Positions 25,821 through 37,278 of a stretch of 64,000 bases of DNA are shown here, in pieces. Origin of the DNA: Mesocentrotus franciscanus (taxonomy: Eukaryota > Echinodermata > Echinoidea > Camarodonta > Strongylocentrotidae); NCBI GenBank assembly GCA_037976565.1, contig CP137666.1, positions 55,732,740 to 55,796,739 of the forward strand, written 5' to 3'. A model generated the notes under the pieces. The model ran no database searches. It saw nothing but the letters and a program-made list of their open reading frames with translations, and was not told the origin of the DNA. The position numbers and the translations under genes are program-made. The stretch's first letter is position 1. Each line of letters opens with the position of its first letter.

Positions 25821-27363
25821 TTCTTTTTTTTAAATTTAAAACTGACAATTCTAATTAATTCAAATTTTGGATATCAATGTCTTGTTTTCTTCATAGGGAG
25901 TTTGTTGCATCACTGATAATTAAATTTGTTTTAAATACGTACATGTACAATTGTACATCATATTATCTGCACCTATTGCTCTCTTATCAACAGCCTTGAG
26001 TGGTTGTATCTAATTATTATCACAAATAAAAACTGGTTATTTCCTTTCCTTTCCTTTTCCAATATTCCAATGTCAAGCCCACCACATGACAAAACTGAAA
26101 GCATGTCAATAACTAAGAAAATGAAAGTTTATAAAAATATATATATCTTACATGCACCCTACATGTGTGTAAATATAATTATTACAAAGTCAAATACGTT
26201 TCTATACAGCCCCTGTATGAAACAGAGCTAATTGGAGAAGAGTTCGCAAGATATGTTGCAGTGTTCAAAGTGTTGCCTAATTGTGTTTCAACTGATGACA
26301 ACTTCAAAAATTCATAACTTTCCTACTTTTAATCGGATATTGCTCAAACTTTCACTAATTTGTTTCTCTCATTGTTTTGCTTTTATTAATGCCATTGCCA
26401 TCTAATTATCAGGTTGGACTTCCTAAGGATCCTGAAGCTTGAAGCTCCTTGATAGCACATCAATGGGATTAAATAACTAGGGAGAACAAAATGGGGTCCT
26501 AAGACACTTGCAGTGTACTACCTACATGTACATGTAGGCTGGTTGTCATCTGTACTGTCATCAATGATGGTTGTGACAATTGTATTGAACACCAAGTGCT
26601 GCTCATGCTAATACATGTACATTTCTGATCTGATAAAAATTGGTATAATAGAATTTGAAGAAAAATATGTTCCTAAAAATAACTACATACATGTACAGTG
26701 TTCTTTTCAAGATTGCCATCCTTGAAAAAGATATACAAAAATCAGGACAGGAAAGTTGATAACAGCATGGTACAGCCTGTATCACTATCATCCCATCTCA
26801 CTCTTATCCTCAAAATAAATTCTACTATACTACTCTTACTGTTTAGGCCTTAATGTATGCATACTTGCATAGATATAAATATTTGGTGAACTTTCCACAT
26901 TTGGAATATGGAAATGTACATACTGTATGACCTGTCTGCTTGATTTCCTAAAGAAAGAAAGAAATATAGAGTGATGGAGCATCCCTCTCTAATGAATTTA
27001 GCAGACACCTTACTGGAGCCCTTCAAAGCTGACCGCATGCATAGGGGAAAGGGACTCATGGACAAACTGTTGATCTTTCATGGCCAGAGAAAGGAAAGTC
27101 CTCACCTCATATCATGCGTCCATATGAACTCATCTGCAGAGTGCAGACTATGGATTAGCTACATATGCATCATGGTTTGATGATGGAAGGGCTCAAAATC
27201 TTGAACAAAAATCTTGTATGGAACACCCATTTTCCAACGTAGCCTTACATGAATTATGCTACAATATTGAACATACACTACATAGACTAAATAACATCTG
27301 CAAAGCTGATAAGAGTGTGTGATGTACATGTATCCGTCGATTTTTACATAAGAACATGATCTA

Positions 27364-27501
27364 GGCCATGTTTCATAAGAACTTAACAAGTGTCACATTT
27401 TATGTAACAAATTTGCTTTCAGCCAATCAAATGCAATGATTTCAGTAACTTATGAGAACTATTGTAACTTGTTATTGATAACAAGTTCTATGAAACAGGC
27501 C
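27364..27501. mobile_element. MITE
   Basis: Left end GGCCATGTTTCATAAGAACTT; right end AAGTTCTATGAAACAGGCC. The centre contains a second inverted pair, TTGTTA and TAACAA. 138 bp and non-coding. Confidence 0.6.
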
Positions 27502-29443
27502 CAGAATATGGTCTCCCAACATGAAGAGCACTTGACCCTCATGAGTCATGACTATGCATAAGAGGTAAATACTGTTCACAAAAGGTTGTACATGTACAGC
27601 ATGTACCAGCAGACATATAGTTTTGAATGAATCTGAACAGGTTTACAAAGTAGCTCATTTCCTATAGGAAAACACATTGTAAACTGAGATCTGGTACATG
27701 TTTGTCAATGTTACAACCTCCAAATGTCATTGATATGTTGTATTACTATACCAAAGTGCATCTTACACTAGTTCACAAAATTGTGTCATAGAATCCCTTA
27801 GATATAGAGTAGGTCTACATGTATTAGTAGTTTAAAACTAGGACTCGACGCTAACAGTTACCCAGTATAATACATGTACGATCTACATGTACATCGGCTC
27901 CTAAATTCTAACTCAGTACTAGACTCAAAGATGTAAAATTCTGTTAAAGGTCCATGCTTAGGGAGCATCACAATGTCAATCTAGACCCCCTGAAAATGTA
28001 GCTAGTAAGTAGTATGGACTATGGAGCCCGAGTTAACCCACTCAATACATATATGGTTTTTCTCAATATAACATACATTCCTATAGATGTACATGTACAC
28101 AATGGACATGTAGGTCTTTGTAACATAGGTCTAAAAAAGCTACAATGTCATGAGCAGTATTGAAGGGGTTAAACACCACACTCCATGGGAATCACCATCT
28201 CAATCCACCAACCAGGACAAATCAGTCAGGACATGTCTAGCCTACATGTGTGTACAGGACTACAGGTAATTAGCAATTATGTCTGATTGATTGGATCAAG
28301 GCTAATGAGGTAAGGTGGGCAAGACTTTAACCTTATGCTAATGATCGGACAATGCAATCAAATCACAAATAGGTTATCTTGATGTCTTAATTGCCAATGG
28401 GATTTGATTCTTCTCTATCTAGATACATGTACCTCCTCCTGTATTCAGGAACAATTAAACTGAACAGAAAATCATTGGGAGATGGTCACTCTATCTGCAG
28501 TTACAGTGTTATAAGCAGAGGAGTATAGTGATGATGCATTCCAGCAGTTAGATGGATGATACTGTACATGTACATTGTATTGTGACAACTGACAAATTAT
28601 ACATATTATATTTTGATTTTGGAATAAGAGCCAGCATATCAGCATATACTGTAGGTTAGTGTATAAATAAAACAATGATAGTGATGTGACAATAGTTAAA
28701 ATATTTTTATAATACATCAAATACTTTTTCAATTACACATGTGTAACTGTAACGGATGAGATCTGCAAAGAAACTTGCATATTGCACAAGGTAATTTTCG
28801 ATTTTAACATGCAGTATCTCTTTAAAAGAAGACATATTTGGGGCCGACATTTTCAATAGGATGACAACAAGTACCAAGTTTTCAGAGAGAGAAAAAATGT
28901 AATTGGTCCCCTTTGAAATAAATGATAAGTTCCATTAGATGTTAAATCTACATGTATATTGTATTAATTGCATAAATTAATGGAATATGTGAAGATAATG
29001 CAGAGTCTACTTTTTTTCCAATCAGAAAGTTATCTGTATAATTTTTTTAATTTTTTTAATGCAGTACAGCTACAAGTCTATAGATGCAGACAAGATGCAA
29101 AATTATTTGTTCCAATTTGAAATACAAATGTAATGTGGTCTAATTCATAAGCCTGCAATCCCGGCCTGCAATATGGTCAATATATTGCTTACAAGTCATA
29201 TCCACATTCCTGTCAAGAAGATACATGTACACTATGAAGAATACCTGTCATGGCATTGTCATAATGATGTGATTTTTGAAAATAAAAAGGTCTTTGTAAA
29301 AAATCAATTTAAAAAAAAATCAGTTATTCAAAGGCTTCATTCAATCACTTTGTCAGTGTGGAGAATAATTTGTTTTTTCAACACAGAAAATTAAAAACAA
29401 ATTCACTAAAACTTTAAATGTGACCTGTTAACGTCATACTTAC

Positions 29444-30235
29444 ATGTACATCGAAGGCACTGTTTATAGAATCCCCAGATAAGTTCTCCGCATTTATCAC
29501 ACCACGTGATAATATTCAACAGTTGCGTTGGCACAAATTTGTGTCCTTCTCCACCTTCTCCTTCCCTTCCGTCATCTACATATACCCCTTCCCCATCCCC
29601 ATTCACACTTTCGTCAATCAGAGGATATGGTTCGCAAAACGATGTGTGCATGTGGTCCTGAAACGATGAAAAGGACGAATTACTGAGATCTCCATCTACA
29701 CTGGAGGAGTTTCTTCTTCTGTTGTTATTATCGTTGTTATGTGATGGCACTGGTTGGTATTTTTTCGATGGTTGAAAGTAATTGCTTATTCCAGCGAAAA
29801 TTCCTCTTCTCTGACCATTATCATTGGTGTTGGACACAGGATGCCCCTCAAGATGGTCTAACGAGTCATAAAAATCATCATCAAAATCGTCCGTTGACGT
29901 ATCCCCAAATCCCCTGGAATTGGAAATTGTTTGCATTTCAAAATACTCCGACATCTTGCTGAACATTCCCCCGATAGAACTGACAACAAAGTTGGAAGAG
30001 GATGCGGCTATATTGCCGATAGGGCCCCGCTGACTTGGGGGGAGTTGGCTGTTGACCGACTCGTTAGTGACCGTTCCTGGTCCTTCAGCTGGCAGTGATG
30101 TACATGATGTTGCGACTGGAGCTGCCGTCACAACTGCAGCTGCCTGCCGCTTGGCACTCATAATTTCCGCTACCTCTGTGCGCCTAGCTACACTACACAC
30201 TTCCTCTGGTGATAAAGATGGGTGGCCTAGAATCG
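29444..30235 (-). CDS. RASSF-like gene, exon 2 (low-complexity region plus half C1 finger)
   Basis: 792-bp exon between a CTATTTCCAG acceptor and a GTAAGT donor. It stays open through its whole length in one frame. The donor falls inside the C1 domain one base after the ACA codon following C278, so the next exon must supply the fourth cysteine of the first cluster and the rest of the finger. Reading on past the donor happens to give CK before a stop soon afterwards, which would leave an incomplete finger. Confidence 0.78.
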
Positions 30236-30395
30236 CTGGAAATAGAACAGAGAGAAGGTGTCAATTAATCAATAATTATCTTGATAACATTACAAGGTAC
30301 AACCACGTGTAACATATTATAGTTAGTTACTATAAAACACTGTGCTTACTCACTTTCAATCGGTGATTCGTGTCAGTTGTTTGATTCTCCTCCAT
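29444..30395 (-). CDS. RASSF1/3/5-like Ras-association family protein, first two coding exons
   Basis: The start ATG is at 30395. Exon 1 coding part is 30395-30350 (15 codons plus A), joined to exon 2 at 30235-29444; the split codon is ACG. Together they give 279 residues. An in-frame TAG lies 6 bases before the ATG, so the frame does not extend further upstream. Residues 16-246 are mostly low-complexity, with Ala/Ser/Asn runs and acidic patches (DDFDDDFYD). Residues 247-279 begin an atypical C1 zinc finger: H247, TWCDKCG (C261, C264), ELIWG, C278. The WCD-x-CG-x-x-IWG pattern is that of the C1 domain of RASSF1A, a Ras/MST-kinase pathway scaffold. The expected RA and SARAH domains are not visible. 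Other C1 proteins remain possible. Confidence 0.72.
30350..30395 (-). CDS. RASSF-like gene, exon 1 coding part
   Basis: Encodes MEENQTTDTNHRLKV. Two overlapping donors exist: GTGAGT at 30353 and GTAAGC at 30349. Only the second gives a phase that keeps exon 2 open (LKV-T-ILGHPSL); the first would meet TAG at once. Confidence 0.6.
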
Positions 30396-30401
30396 GCTTC
30401 G

Positions 30402-30434
30402 CTAATTCAAGTTCGAGTTTTCAGTTTTCATCAT
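30402..30434 (-). promoter_or_regulatory. Short upstream ORF before the RASSF-like start
   Basis: Ten codons (MMKTENSNLN) and TAG, in the same frame as the main ORF and ending 6 bases before its ATG. If the transcript starts upstream of 30434, this uORF could reduce initiation at the main start or rely on reinitiation. It is seen in the sequence; the regulatory effect is inference. Confidence 0.45.
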
Positions 30435-30546
30435 CGACTATTCTCTCTTCAAGGCGCAACTCAAGATAATATTTATGAATATTTATTTACGTGAACCCAA
30501 GATAATCTGTTGAAGAAAGAATATATGGCAATCTGAGATGATCTTT

Positions 30547-30572
30547 CTTTCTTTCTTTCTTTCTTTCTTTTT
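30547..30572. repeat. (TTTC)n microsatellite
   Basis: About six TTTC units upstream of the RASSF-like 5' end. Confidence 0.9.
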
Positions 30573-30934
30573 AAGTTGTTTAAATACATTACTAATATAA
30601 AATCTAGCACGGCTCCATTGATTTTATCATTTTCACATCGTTTTAGGATGAATTTGAAATTTAGTAACTAGTGATAAAAGCAAGGGGGAATTGAAAGAAA
30701 GGTACCATGCAGTCCGCATGGATGACAATGAGATAAAAATGAAGAATAAACGACGAGAGGAGAGAGGTTCATAAAAGTGAAGAAGAAAAAAATACTACAG
30801 AGAATAACATCATAGCGGACACAAAATATATACCTTCACTTGAGAAATTAGAATAAAAATTACAAGAATAACCCAGAAATATAATATTTCTCCCATCACA
30901 TACTCATCTCATCCTCCATTGCAGTCTTCCTTTC

Positions 30935-31152
30935 AAGCGAGGAGAACTGTGGTATATCGGAGAAGGCTCTTGGCTATCATACGCCAGATCCAGGGTTCGA
31001 TCCCTACTTGGTGCTTACATCCTTGAACAAGGTGTTCTACCCAAATTTGACTCTCTAGACCCATCTGTATAGATGGGGACCTGGCAATACTGGAGTATTG
31101 ACTGCGGCTCCTCTGGAAGAACAATAAAGTTCTAACGAGGCTATACTCTGGG
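30935..31152 (+). mobile_element. tRNA-derived SINE
   Basis: A canonical B box GGTTCGATCCC is at 30994-31004, preceded by an A-box-like region and followed by a non-tRNA body (CATCCTTGAACAAGGTGTTC ... CAATAAAGTTCTAACGAGGC). A GTC/ATC trinucleotide tail follows. The head-body-simple-tail order is that of tRNA-derived SINEs, transcribed by RNA polymerase III. It lies just upstream of the RASSF-like gene. Confidence 0.7.
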
Positions 31153-31157
31153 TACCA

Positions 31158-31208
31158 CCATCATCGTCGTCGTTGTCGTCGTCGTCATCACCATCATCAA
31201 CCGTCGTC
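31158..31208 (+). repeat. (ATC/GTC)n tail of the SINE
   Basis: Run of CATCATCGTCGTCGTTGTCG and related triplets directly after the SINE body. Confidence 0.8.
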
Positions 31209-31849
31209 CTTTTAGTCATTCTTTTTTTAATATTATACTACCTCTGTGTTTGCAACTTTTAACGTGACTATTATACCTAGGCCTTGTTTTATTATTTTGT
31301 TTTGTTGTTTCCTGTATAGCTTCCTATAGTTTCCAAGTTGCGCTATCTCATTCCGATAACAGCAGTTATATGAGATCATTCCCGTTTAATCAGCTAATTT
31401 TGGTTTCGAAGTGCCTGTCGTTTGAATATCTTAGCCTATTGTCAATACTCTCTGGGGTTCATTATTGCTTCACAAGGAAGCCTTCCTCATTTATTTGCAA
31501 CAATATAACTTTTTAAAAACTTTTCGAACTTTTCTGAAAAAAGTGGTATATCAATAGTAATTGATGAAATGCAATGCCATAGATTTCATTTCATGGTATA
31601 GATCTCCCCGAACAGTGACTGTTTCTGTGGTAGCAAAGCTGAAAAATTAATACGAAATATAGACCCTTTTCAATATTCTAGAGGAGTGAATGATTTAAAA
31701 TGATTTCGTGACCGGGCAATATTTTGTTATCTGATAGCCATGATTTTATATTTCTATATGTATGCATGCAGTCGAGTCCTCAATCATTCTGTTAGTGTTT
31801 GGTCCATGGAGATCTTTTGTGTCGTATTTTTTTTTTACAGCATATAGCC

Positions 31850-32005
31850 TCTGAGACCGATATGTCGATCTCCGGTGGGCTTTCTGACAACTCCGTCGGA
31901 AGGTTCGCGAGACCGACATTGTCGGCCTAGTGGACTGTCAGTCTATTGGGCTCACGGTCGGTCTATAGTTGCCTGTCGGTTTCGTGGCCTGTATACTATA
32001 GCCGA
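31850..32005. other. CpG-rich patch in AT-rich DNA
   Basis: GACCGATATGTCGATCTCCG and later CGAGACCGACATTGTCGG, CGGTCGGTCTATAG: clustered CG dinucleotides and repeated GACCGA/TCGGTC words. It may be the core of another GC-rich inverted-repeat element; clear ends were not found. Confidence 0.35.
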
Positions 32006-32284
32006 TCGGAATGAACATGTTTCAAAAGGGGACATTTAGGAATGAATTATTTCTCCATTAATCATGTGTAATTTACACGATCTCCATAAAAATTCACAAT
32101 CGTCCAGTTATTTTGAATAACCGACCGATTCTATTACGGTTAATTAAAAGAGCATTACCCCCGACAAGTGAAACTTTGTTAAGCATCATAGCCTCGGCCT
32201 AAATGTGTTTCATCTTCACACAACCTTTAAAAAATGAAAATGCATTCAATATGGACTTTAATTATTGGGGTATATCTGTTATAG

Positions 32285-32533
32285 GGTGACCCCCCCCCCT
32301 TAAAGCCCGATGAAATGGGGGAAAAAACATGCAGAAGTTTACCAGCCAATGATTTGAACCGGTTCGGATTGATAGATTTTCAGCACGAAGGGCTGCCCAG
32401 ATATTATCCAGAAGTACTACACCACTACCACGACCACCTCCCCTCTTTACTCCAACTAGGGAACATTCCGCCCCTTGTGGATACGCCGTCACATGCAGGC
32501 ACATACTTTCTTGGCGCTGCGGACGCAAATTTA
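32285..32533 (+). CDS. Unassigned exon candidate
   Basis: Open on the plus strand from an acceptor-like TGTTATAG to a GAG|GTAAGA donor, in phase 0 at the donor. An internal ATG at 32315 could be a start. The encoded stretch includes GLIDFQHEGLPRYYPEVLHH and PPLVDTPSHAGTYFLGAADA, which is compositionally protein-like and without low complexity. No partner exon was found and I recognise no family. It could be a real exon, a transposon fragment or a chance ORF in a GC-richer patch. Confidence 0.28.
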
Positions 32534-32631
32534 GAGGTAAGAATTCTGATGTTCAAAGGGAGGGAAGTGGCCATAGTGGATTGCGTCCATTGTGAAAAAT
32601 AGGAGGCGACTCGAATCAGGCCCCACTCTCC

Positions 32632-32633
<2 letters not shown>

Positions 32634-32672
<39 letters not shown>
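32634..32672. repeat. (CT)n microsatellite
   Basis: About 19 CT units, 100 bp downstream of the exon candidate at 32285-32533. Confidence 0.95.
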
Positions 32673-32675
<3 letters not shown>

Positions 32676-33535
32676 CCCTCGATCCCTTTCTCCTCTCTAT
32701 CTCACCCCACCCTCTTTCACAATTTCCGTGTTTTTTGTTTTGTTTAGTTTTTAAGGAGCTTAATTCCCGACTACTGCTTTTTGTTTTTAATTTTAAAAGT
32801 GACTTTGACTCCGGTCTTTGCTTTGTTTAATTCGTTCACTCTAGTTTAAACTTTTGGTGTTTAAAAATCTCTTCATCGAAATATACATTGTAACTAATAA
32901 TATTGGGGTACTGGGTAGAGATATTATTGATGTTCGCAAACATACAAACTCGTTTTCAAAATAACAAAATATTTTATACTGCGTTTCGACGTAAGAGGGC
33001 GTACTTCAAATAGAATTCATGCCAGTTTTCAACTTGCTGCAATTCCAGAAATTCAAACGAGAGGACACAGTCTGAAGCTTGCTTCCAATAGACTTCATTT
33101 ATTTTAAAAAGAGTTTTAAAAGAATCGATATCTTCATGACATGTAAACCTACATGTCTGTATTTACCATGACTTTTACATTTTAAAGGGAAAATATGGGT
33201 ATAAGCCTTACTCCAAATTGATTGTATGATCATACTCAAACCAATGAAAACGCTGAAAATGTGGCATCTTCAATTATAAAAGAAACGAACTTCCAGAAAT
33301 ATATTACATTATGTCTTTGTAAAAGAAAAAAAGTATATAAATACTCGAAAAATAATCAAATACGTTCCATTTTCCACTGACCAGAACGGGCATAATATAC
33401 TTCCATATTTACTCGACCTCATCATGATAATAATATCATGAGGTCCCTCACATGATATTTTCCTTCTTTAATAGGTTTAACTGATAAGTCGCAAAAGGAT
33501 CAAGATTCGATACAAAATCTGCAACTCGCCCCCTT

Positions 33536-33538
<3 letters not shown>

Positions 33539-33577
<39 letters not shown>
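33539..33577. repeat. (CT)n microsatellite
   Basis: About 19 uninterrupted CT units. Confidence 0.95.
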
Positions 33578-33579
<2 letters not shown>

Positions 33580-34090
33580 CCAGGCTCACTTTCCCTTCCT
33601 TCGTATATTTCCCCTCTCTTTTCCTCTCCAATGAATATGATTATGCCCGTGCTCTTATTGTTCTGCATGTATATAATTATACAGTGTCAGTGGCCAACTC
33701 AATTTTGTCTTATGTTCATCGACTTCTATTTAATTTTGTAGTTTTGTTTGATGAGATCAATATTGTGTGTAGATTTTGTCAATACCCCTGCAAAGGAAAT
33801 GTGTGAAATTGTATCAACCTTAAACAAAGAAATGACAAAAAGAAAACAAATCGGACGCAGTTTGAAGCTTGCTTCCAGAATGAAGTTTACTTCTTTATAA
33901 TAGAAGATAGAGTGGGTCTACAAGTTTGAGTTTAAGAATATACTTCCACCATATCATATCGTTTTTGTAAATTCATCTTCTACAAATTTATCAATCGTCA
34001 TTTTGATCACAAAACTAATACAAGTACAAACAATCCCGTGCAGATTAAAACGCTGCAAAGCGGAGCTTTTGAACAATATTCTTGCTTTAT

Positions 34091-34093
<3 letters not shown>

Positions 34094-34138
<45 letters not shown>
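34094..34138. repeat. (AT)n microsatellite
   Basis: About 22 uninterrupted AT units. Confidence 0.95.
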
Positions 34139-34143
<5 letters not shown>

Positions 34144-35204
34144 TAGGGATTCATGTACTCATCTATTATGAATCGATTCCATTATAATTATAGGCCTAAT
34201 CGTAATTTTAATCATTAAATCATTTATGCTAATTAGAGTTAGGCTTAGCGATCCAAGCGAGGCAGACGCTCATCAGATAATACAAATATTGAAGTTGTCT
34301 GTATTATTTTCTGTGTTTTAGATGTTTTGCGTTTGGTATGACCGTATTTGACAATAATTTTTTTATTATATAGCCCTAACCATATTTCACAGGCAGGTCA
34401 ATGACCTAAATTACGCCCTTTCATGGAATAAGTCCTACCAGCCCTACTTTACAATCAAGTCCACGTTATAATTCAATAATGCATGCAAATTGATTCAGTG
34501 AGTTTAAGGCTATAGTTACGAAAGACAATATAATTTGCACACACATGACGCACATCGCTGGATAAGTCGAGAAATAATATAATTAGTCACCACCAATCTC
34601 AATTATGACTTGATTGCAAGGAAATCGACATTGGGGAGTAGCCAGTTTTATATTGTTACACGAAATTCCCATCGGTTAGCACAGATTATAACACGATCGC
34701 AAAGACTTTCGAAGAATTAGCCTTAGGCAATTTGATTAGTCCTGTCCGCCACCATTTGTAATGTGCGTAACTATATAAATACAAAAGCATATGACACAAT
34801 GGGAACATGATTTCTGTTGGCGTTACAAAAATGGATTGGAATTGCCTTTGGGTTGATCTCTTGAAAGTCTTTGCTATTGTGTCGACAGTAGGAAATATAT
34901 TTGATACCATACCCAATCCCGAACGTGAAAAATTGATATTATCTATAGCACTATATTCAACTGTTTACAGTCTATGATATCATTTCACGTCATGCTCCAT
35001 CATTCAGCTGCTTATTATTTGGTGGGCGGAGCATGAATAAACTACATGTAGTTCTGAAGAACAACCAATACAAACGTCGACTTATTACATCCCATAATGT
35101 ATGATGCGTAAAAAGACTCTGCACATCCATTTTCTAAACCATGATCAACAACAACAACAACAACAAAAAATCACCGTTCTGCATGTCATTACTTCTATCT
35201 TTCT

Positions 35205-35210
<6 letters not shown>

Positions 35211-35245
<35 letters not shown>
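35211..35245. repeat. (CT)n microsatellite
   Basis: About 17 CT units. Confidence 0.95.
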
Positions 35246-35247
<2 letters not shown>

Positions 35248-37207
35248 CTCTATATATACTACTGAGTCACGCTTTCCATGAAGGAAATACGGGTGTTAGG
35301 AAGTTATATTTTTATCTAGATCTTTTTTGGATGCTATTACCTTCTCATATTTTTGTCTCGAGGGCATTTCTTTGGAGCACATCTCCTGTGGAAATACAAA
35401 TTTTGCTTCCATTTGAGGAGTGCCTATTTTGATATAATCAAAAACAAATTGCGGGTAATTTTACAGAAAGATAAGAAAGAAACCATGTCTTCCTGTGAAA
35501 AAACAACCAAGAAGATAACTTCATAACTTTCCCTCCTTCACCCCCTCTCTCTCTATCTCTCTCTCCCTCCTATTTCTCCACTTCACCCCTTTTCTTCTAC
35601 TCTAAATACCACAACCAACTAGTAATACTGTTAGTGATGTATACATTCCACCTTCATTCAACTGAAAATAAAATCAACATTTTAAAGGATTACAGCCCAC
35701 AGTGACCTACAATGTACAATGTCGGTTTCACGCACCTGCTAAAAAGTTAGCAGAGGCTTCAATACACCGTCATGATGGTTTTGTGGGCCTTCTGACAACT
35801 TTTCTAGGAGTTATGCCGTTGCTCTAATTCTCCCAATTTGGAAGGACAGAAGAGCACCAGTATTTTCAAAATGGTAGGTGGAACACTGCAATAAATACAA
35901 TATAAAAGAGAAAGCAAACCATCAAGGGTTATTTTTGACATCTTTATTAAAAATTCTCACTGGGAAGTACAAATGATAAGCACTCTACTACAAAAAATGT
36001 AGGTATAGAACATCAAGTTAAAAAAAATGGCAAATACGTACACCTACAGTTTAGCTACTAACAAATTTGACAAGCAATTGCGACAATGAACAGATATTAA
36101 CAAAATAATTTGTTAGGACTGTGGCCATTGAGATTCATAACCAATATATTCCTATTAATGAATGGAATCAAAGGTAGTACATATCAAAACTATGTAATCA
36201 ATTTTATGAGTAAAGAGTTGAATTCATTTCTGTAATAATCATATCAGATCAAACAAGAAATATAAAGGATGCAAATACTCTTTAGTATTTCTTTACCTGT
36301 GGTGAATTTCACTGAACACTGGTGTACTGAGAAAGACATTACTTTAACCAGACCTTAAAAATATGATACAAATGGCCATTTACAAAATTATTTGATTCAC
36401 ATGACAACAGACTATATGATATTCGAAATTGATTTACATGAATACATAATTTCAACATTTGAACGATTGGAGAGACTAAAAATGCATCAGTTGTTGTTGC
36501 AGGACAAATTCTTTTTTCTTCTATAAATTACAGGGAATCCTCATGATAGAAATGCCTTGATAATATCTTGAACCTATTACAAAATATACGAAAGTTCATT
36601 AAAAAAAAACACCCCTCTTTTCACAAATTAAAATTTGTCTTCTTGATTATTTCATTTAAACAGATGTAGAATACCGGTCTCTACATTTCATATCCTCAAG
36701 ATTACTACCTACAAGAAATACAAATTTTCACTTTGTACAAAAGATGTCATCTTAGTTACAGCTTTTACAAACACAGATATTACAATTTTTGATATTTTTG
36801 CATGGAATGTCTTTCAACAAAAGACATTTGGTGAGCCAAAATCTAATAGTGCATGATGTTCATGGTGCATATTTTTTTTTCTGTACATGGGACAGATATT
36901 CAATATAATACTATTTCAAAATTTTGTGTAGATACCAAGGATTGTTTTTCAAGGTAGAACAAATGAGGACTTGGGAAGATTTGGACGATTTCTTGATATT
37001 TTCAGCAATCTGATAATTAATAACTGTATTTCCACTTGGAAGAAAGGTATTGTAATGCCTTTCCTCAAAATAAACCCCTTCAGCCAAGGAGTAATGCTAC
37101 CTGACTCGCAACCTCTTTTTCATCCCATTTTCTCTTAAAGCTGAGGATATGGGAGTCTGTTCCCATGTTGTTCTTTGGGAAGCACCAAGCACATAGATAC
37201 ATATCAT

Positions 37208-37278
37208 CTGTTGAGAGCCAGAAGGGTGTTAACTCTGTGTTAAAGCATATCAGTTAGTGCCCTTCTGGGTCTCCTCAG
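37208..37278. repeat. Foldback element, copy 8
   Basis: Left arm CTGTTGAGAGCCAGAAGGGT, then GTTAACTC; right arm AGTTAGTGCCCTTCTGGGTC, then TCCTCAG. It lies in the stretch that may be 3' UTR of the HMG-box gene; if transcribed, the RNA would carry a long hairpin. Confidence 0.7.

Larger units (their letters stand above)
5242..29443. other. Long non-coding, intron-like stretch
   Basis: About 24 kb without a supported coding exon apart from the doubtful fragment at 10.9-11.1 kb. It contains most of the inverted-repeat elements, scattered TACATGTA palindromes and telomere-like blocks. It would be the first large intron of the RASSF-like gene if that gene continues to lower coordinates. Confidence 0.45.

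Noticed and set aside
30994..31004. Intact tRNA gene suggested by a perfect B box
   Set aside because: No acceptor stem or full cloverleaf could be drawn; the downstream body and triplet tail fit a SINE.
33477..33668. Minus-strand ORF with an Arg-Glu run
   Set aside because: It is a translation of the (CT)n microsatellite.
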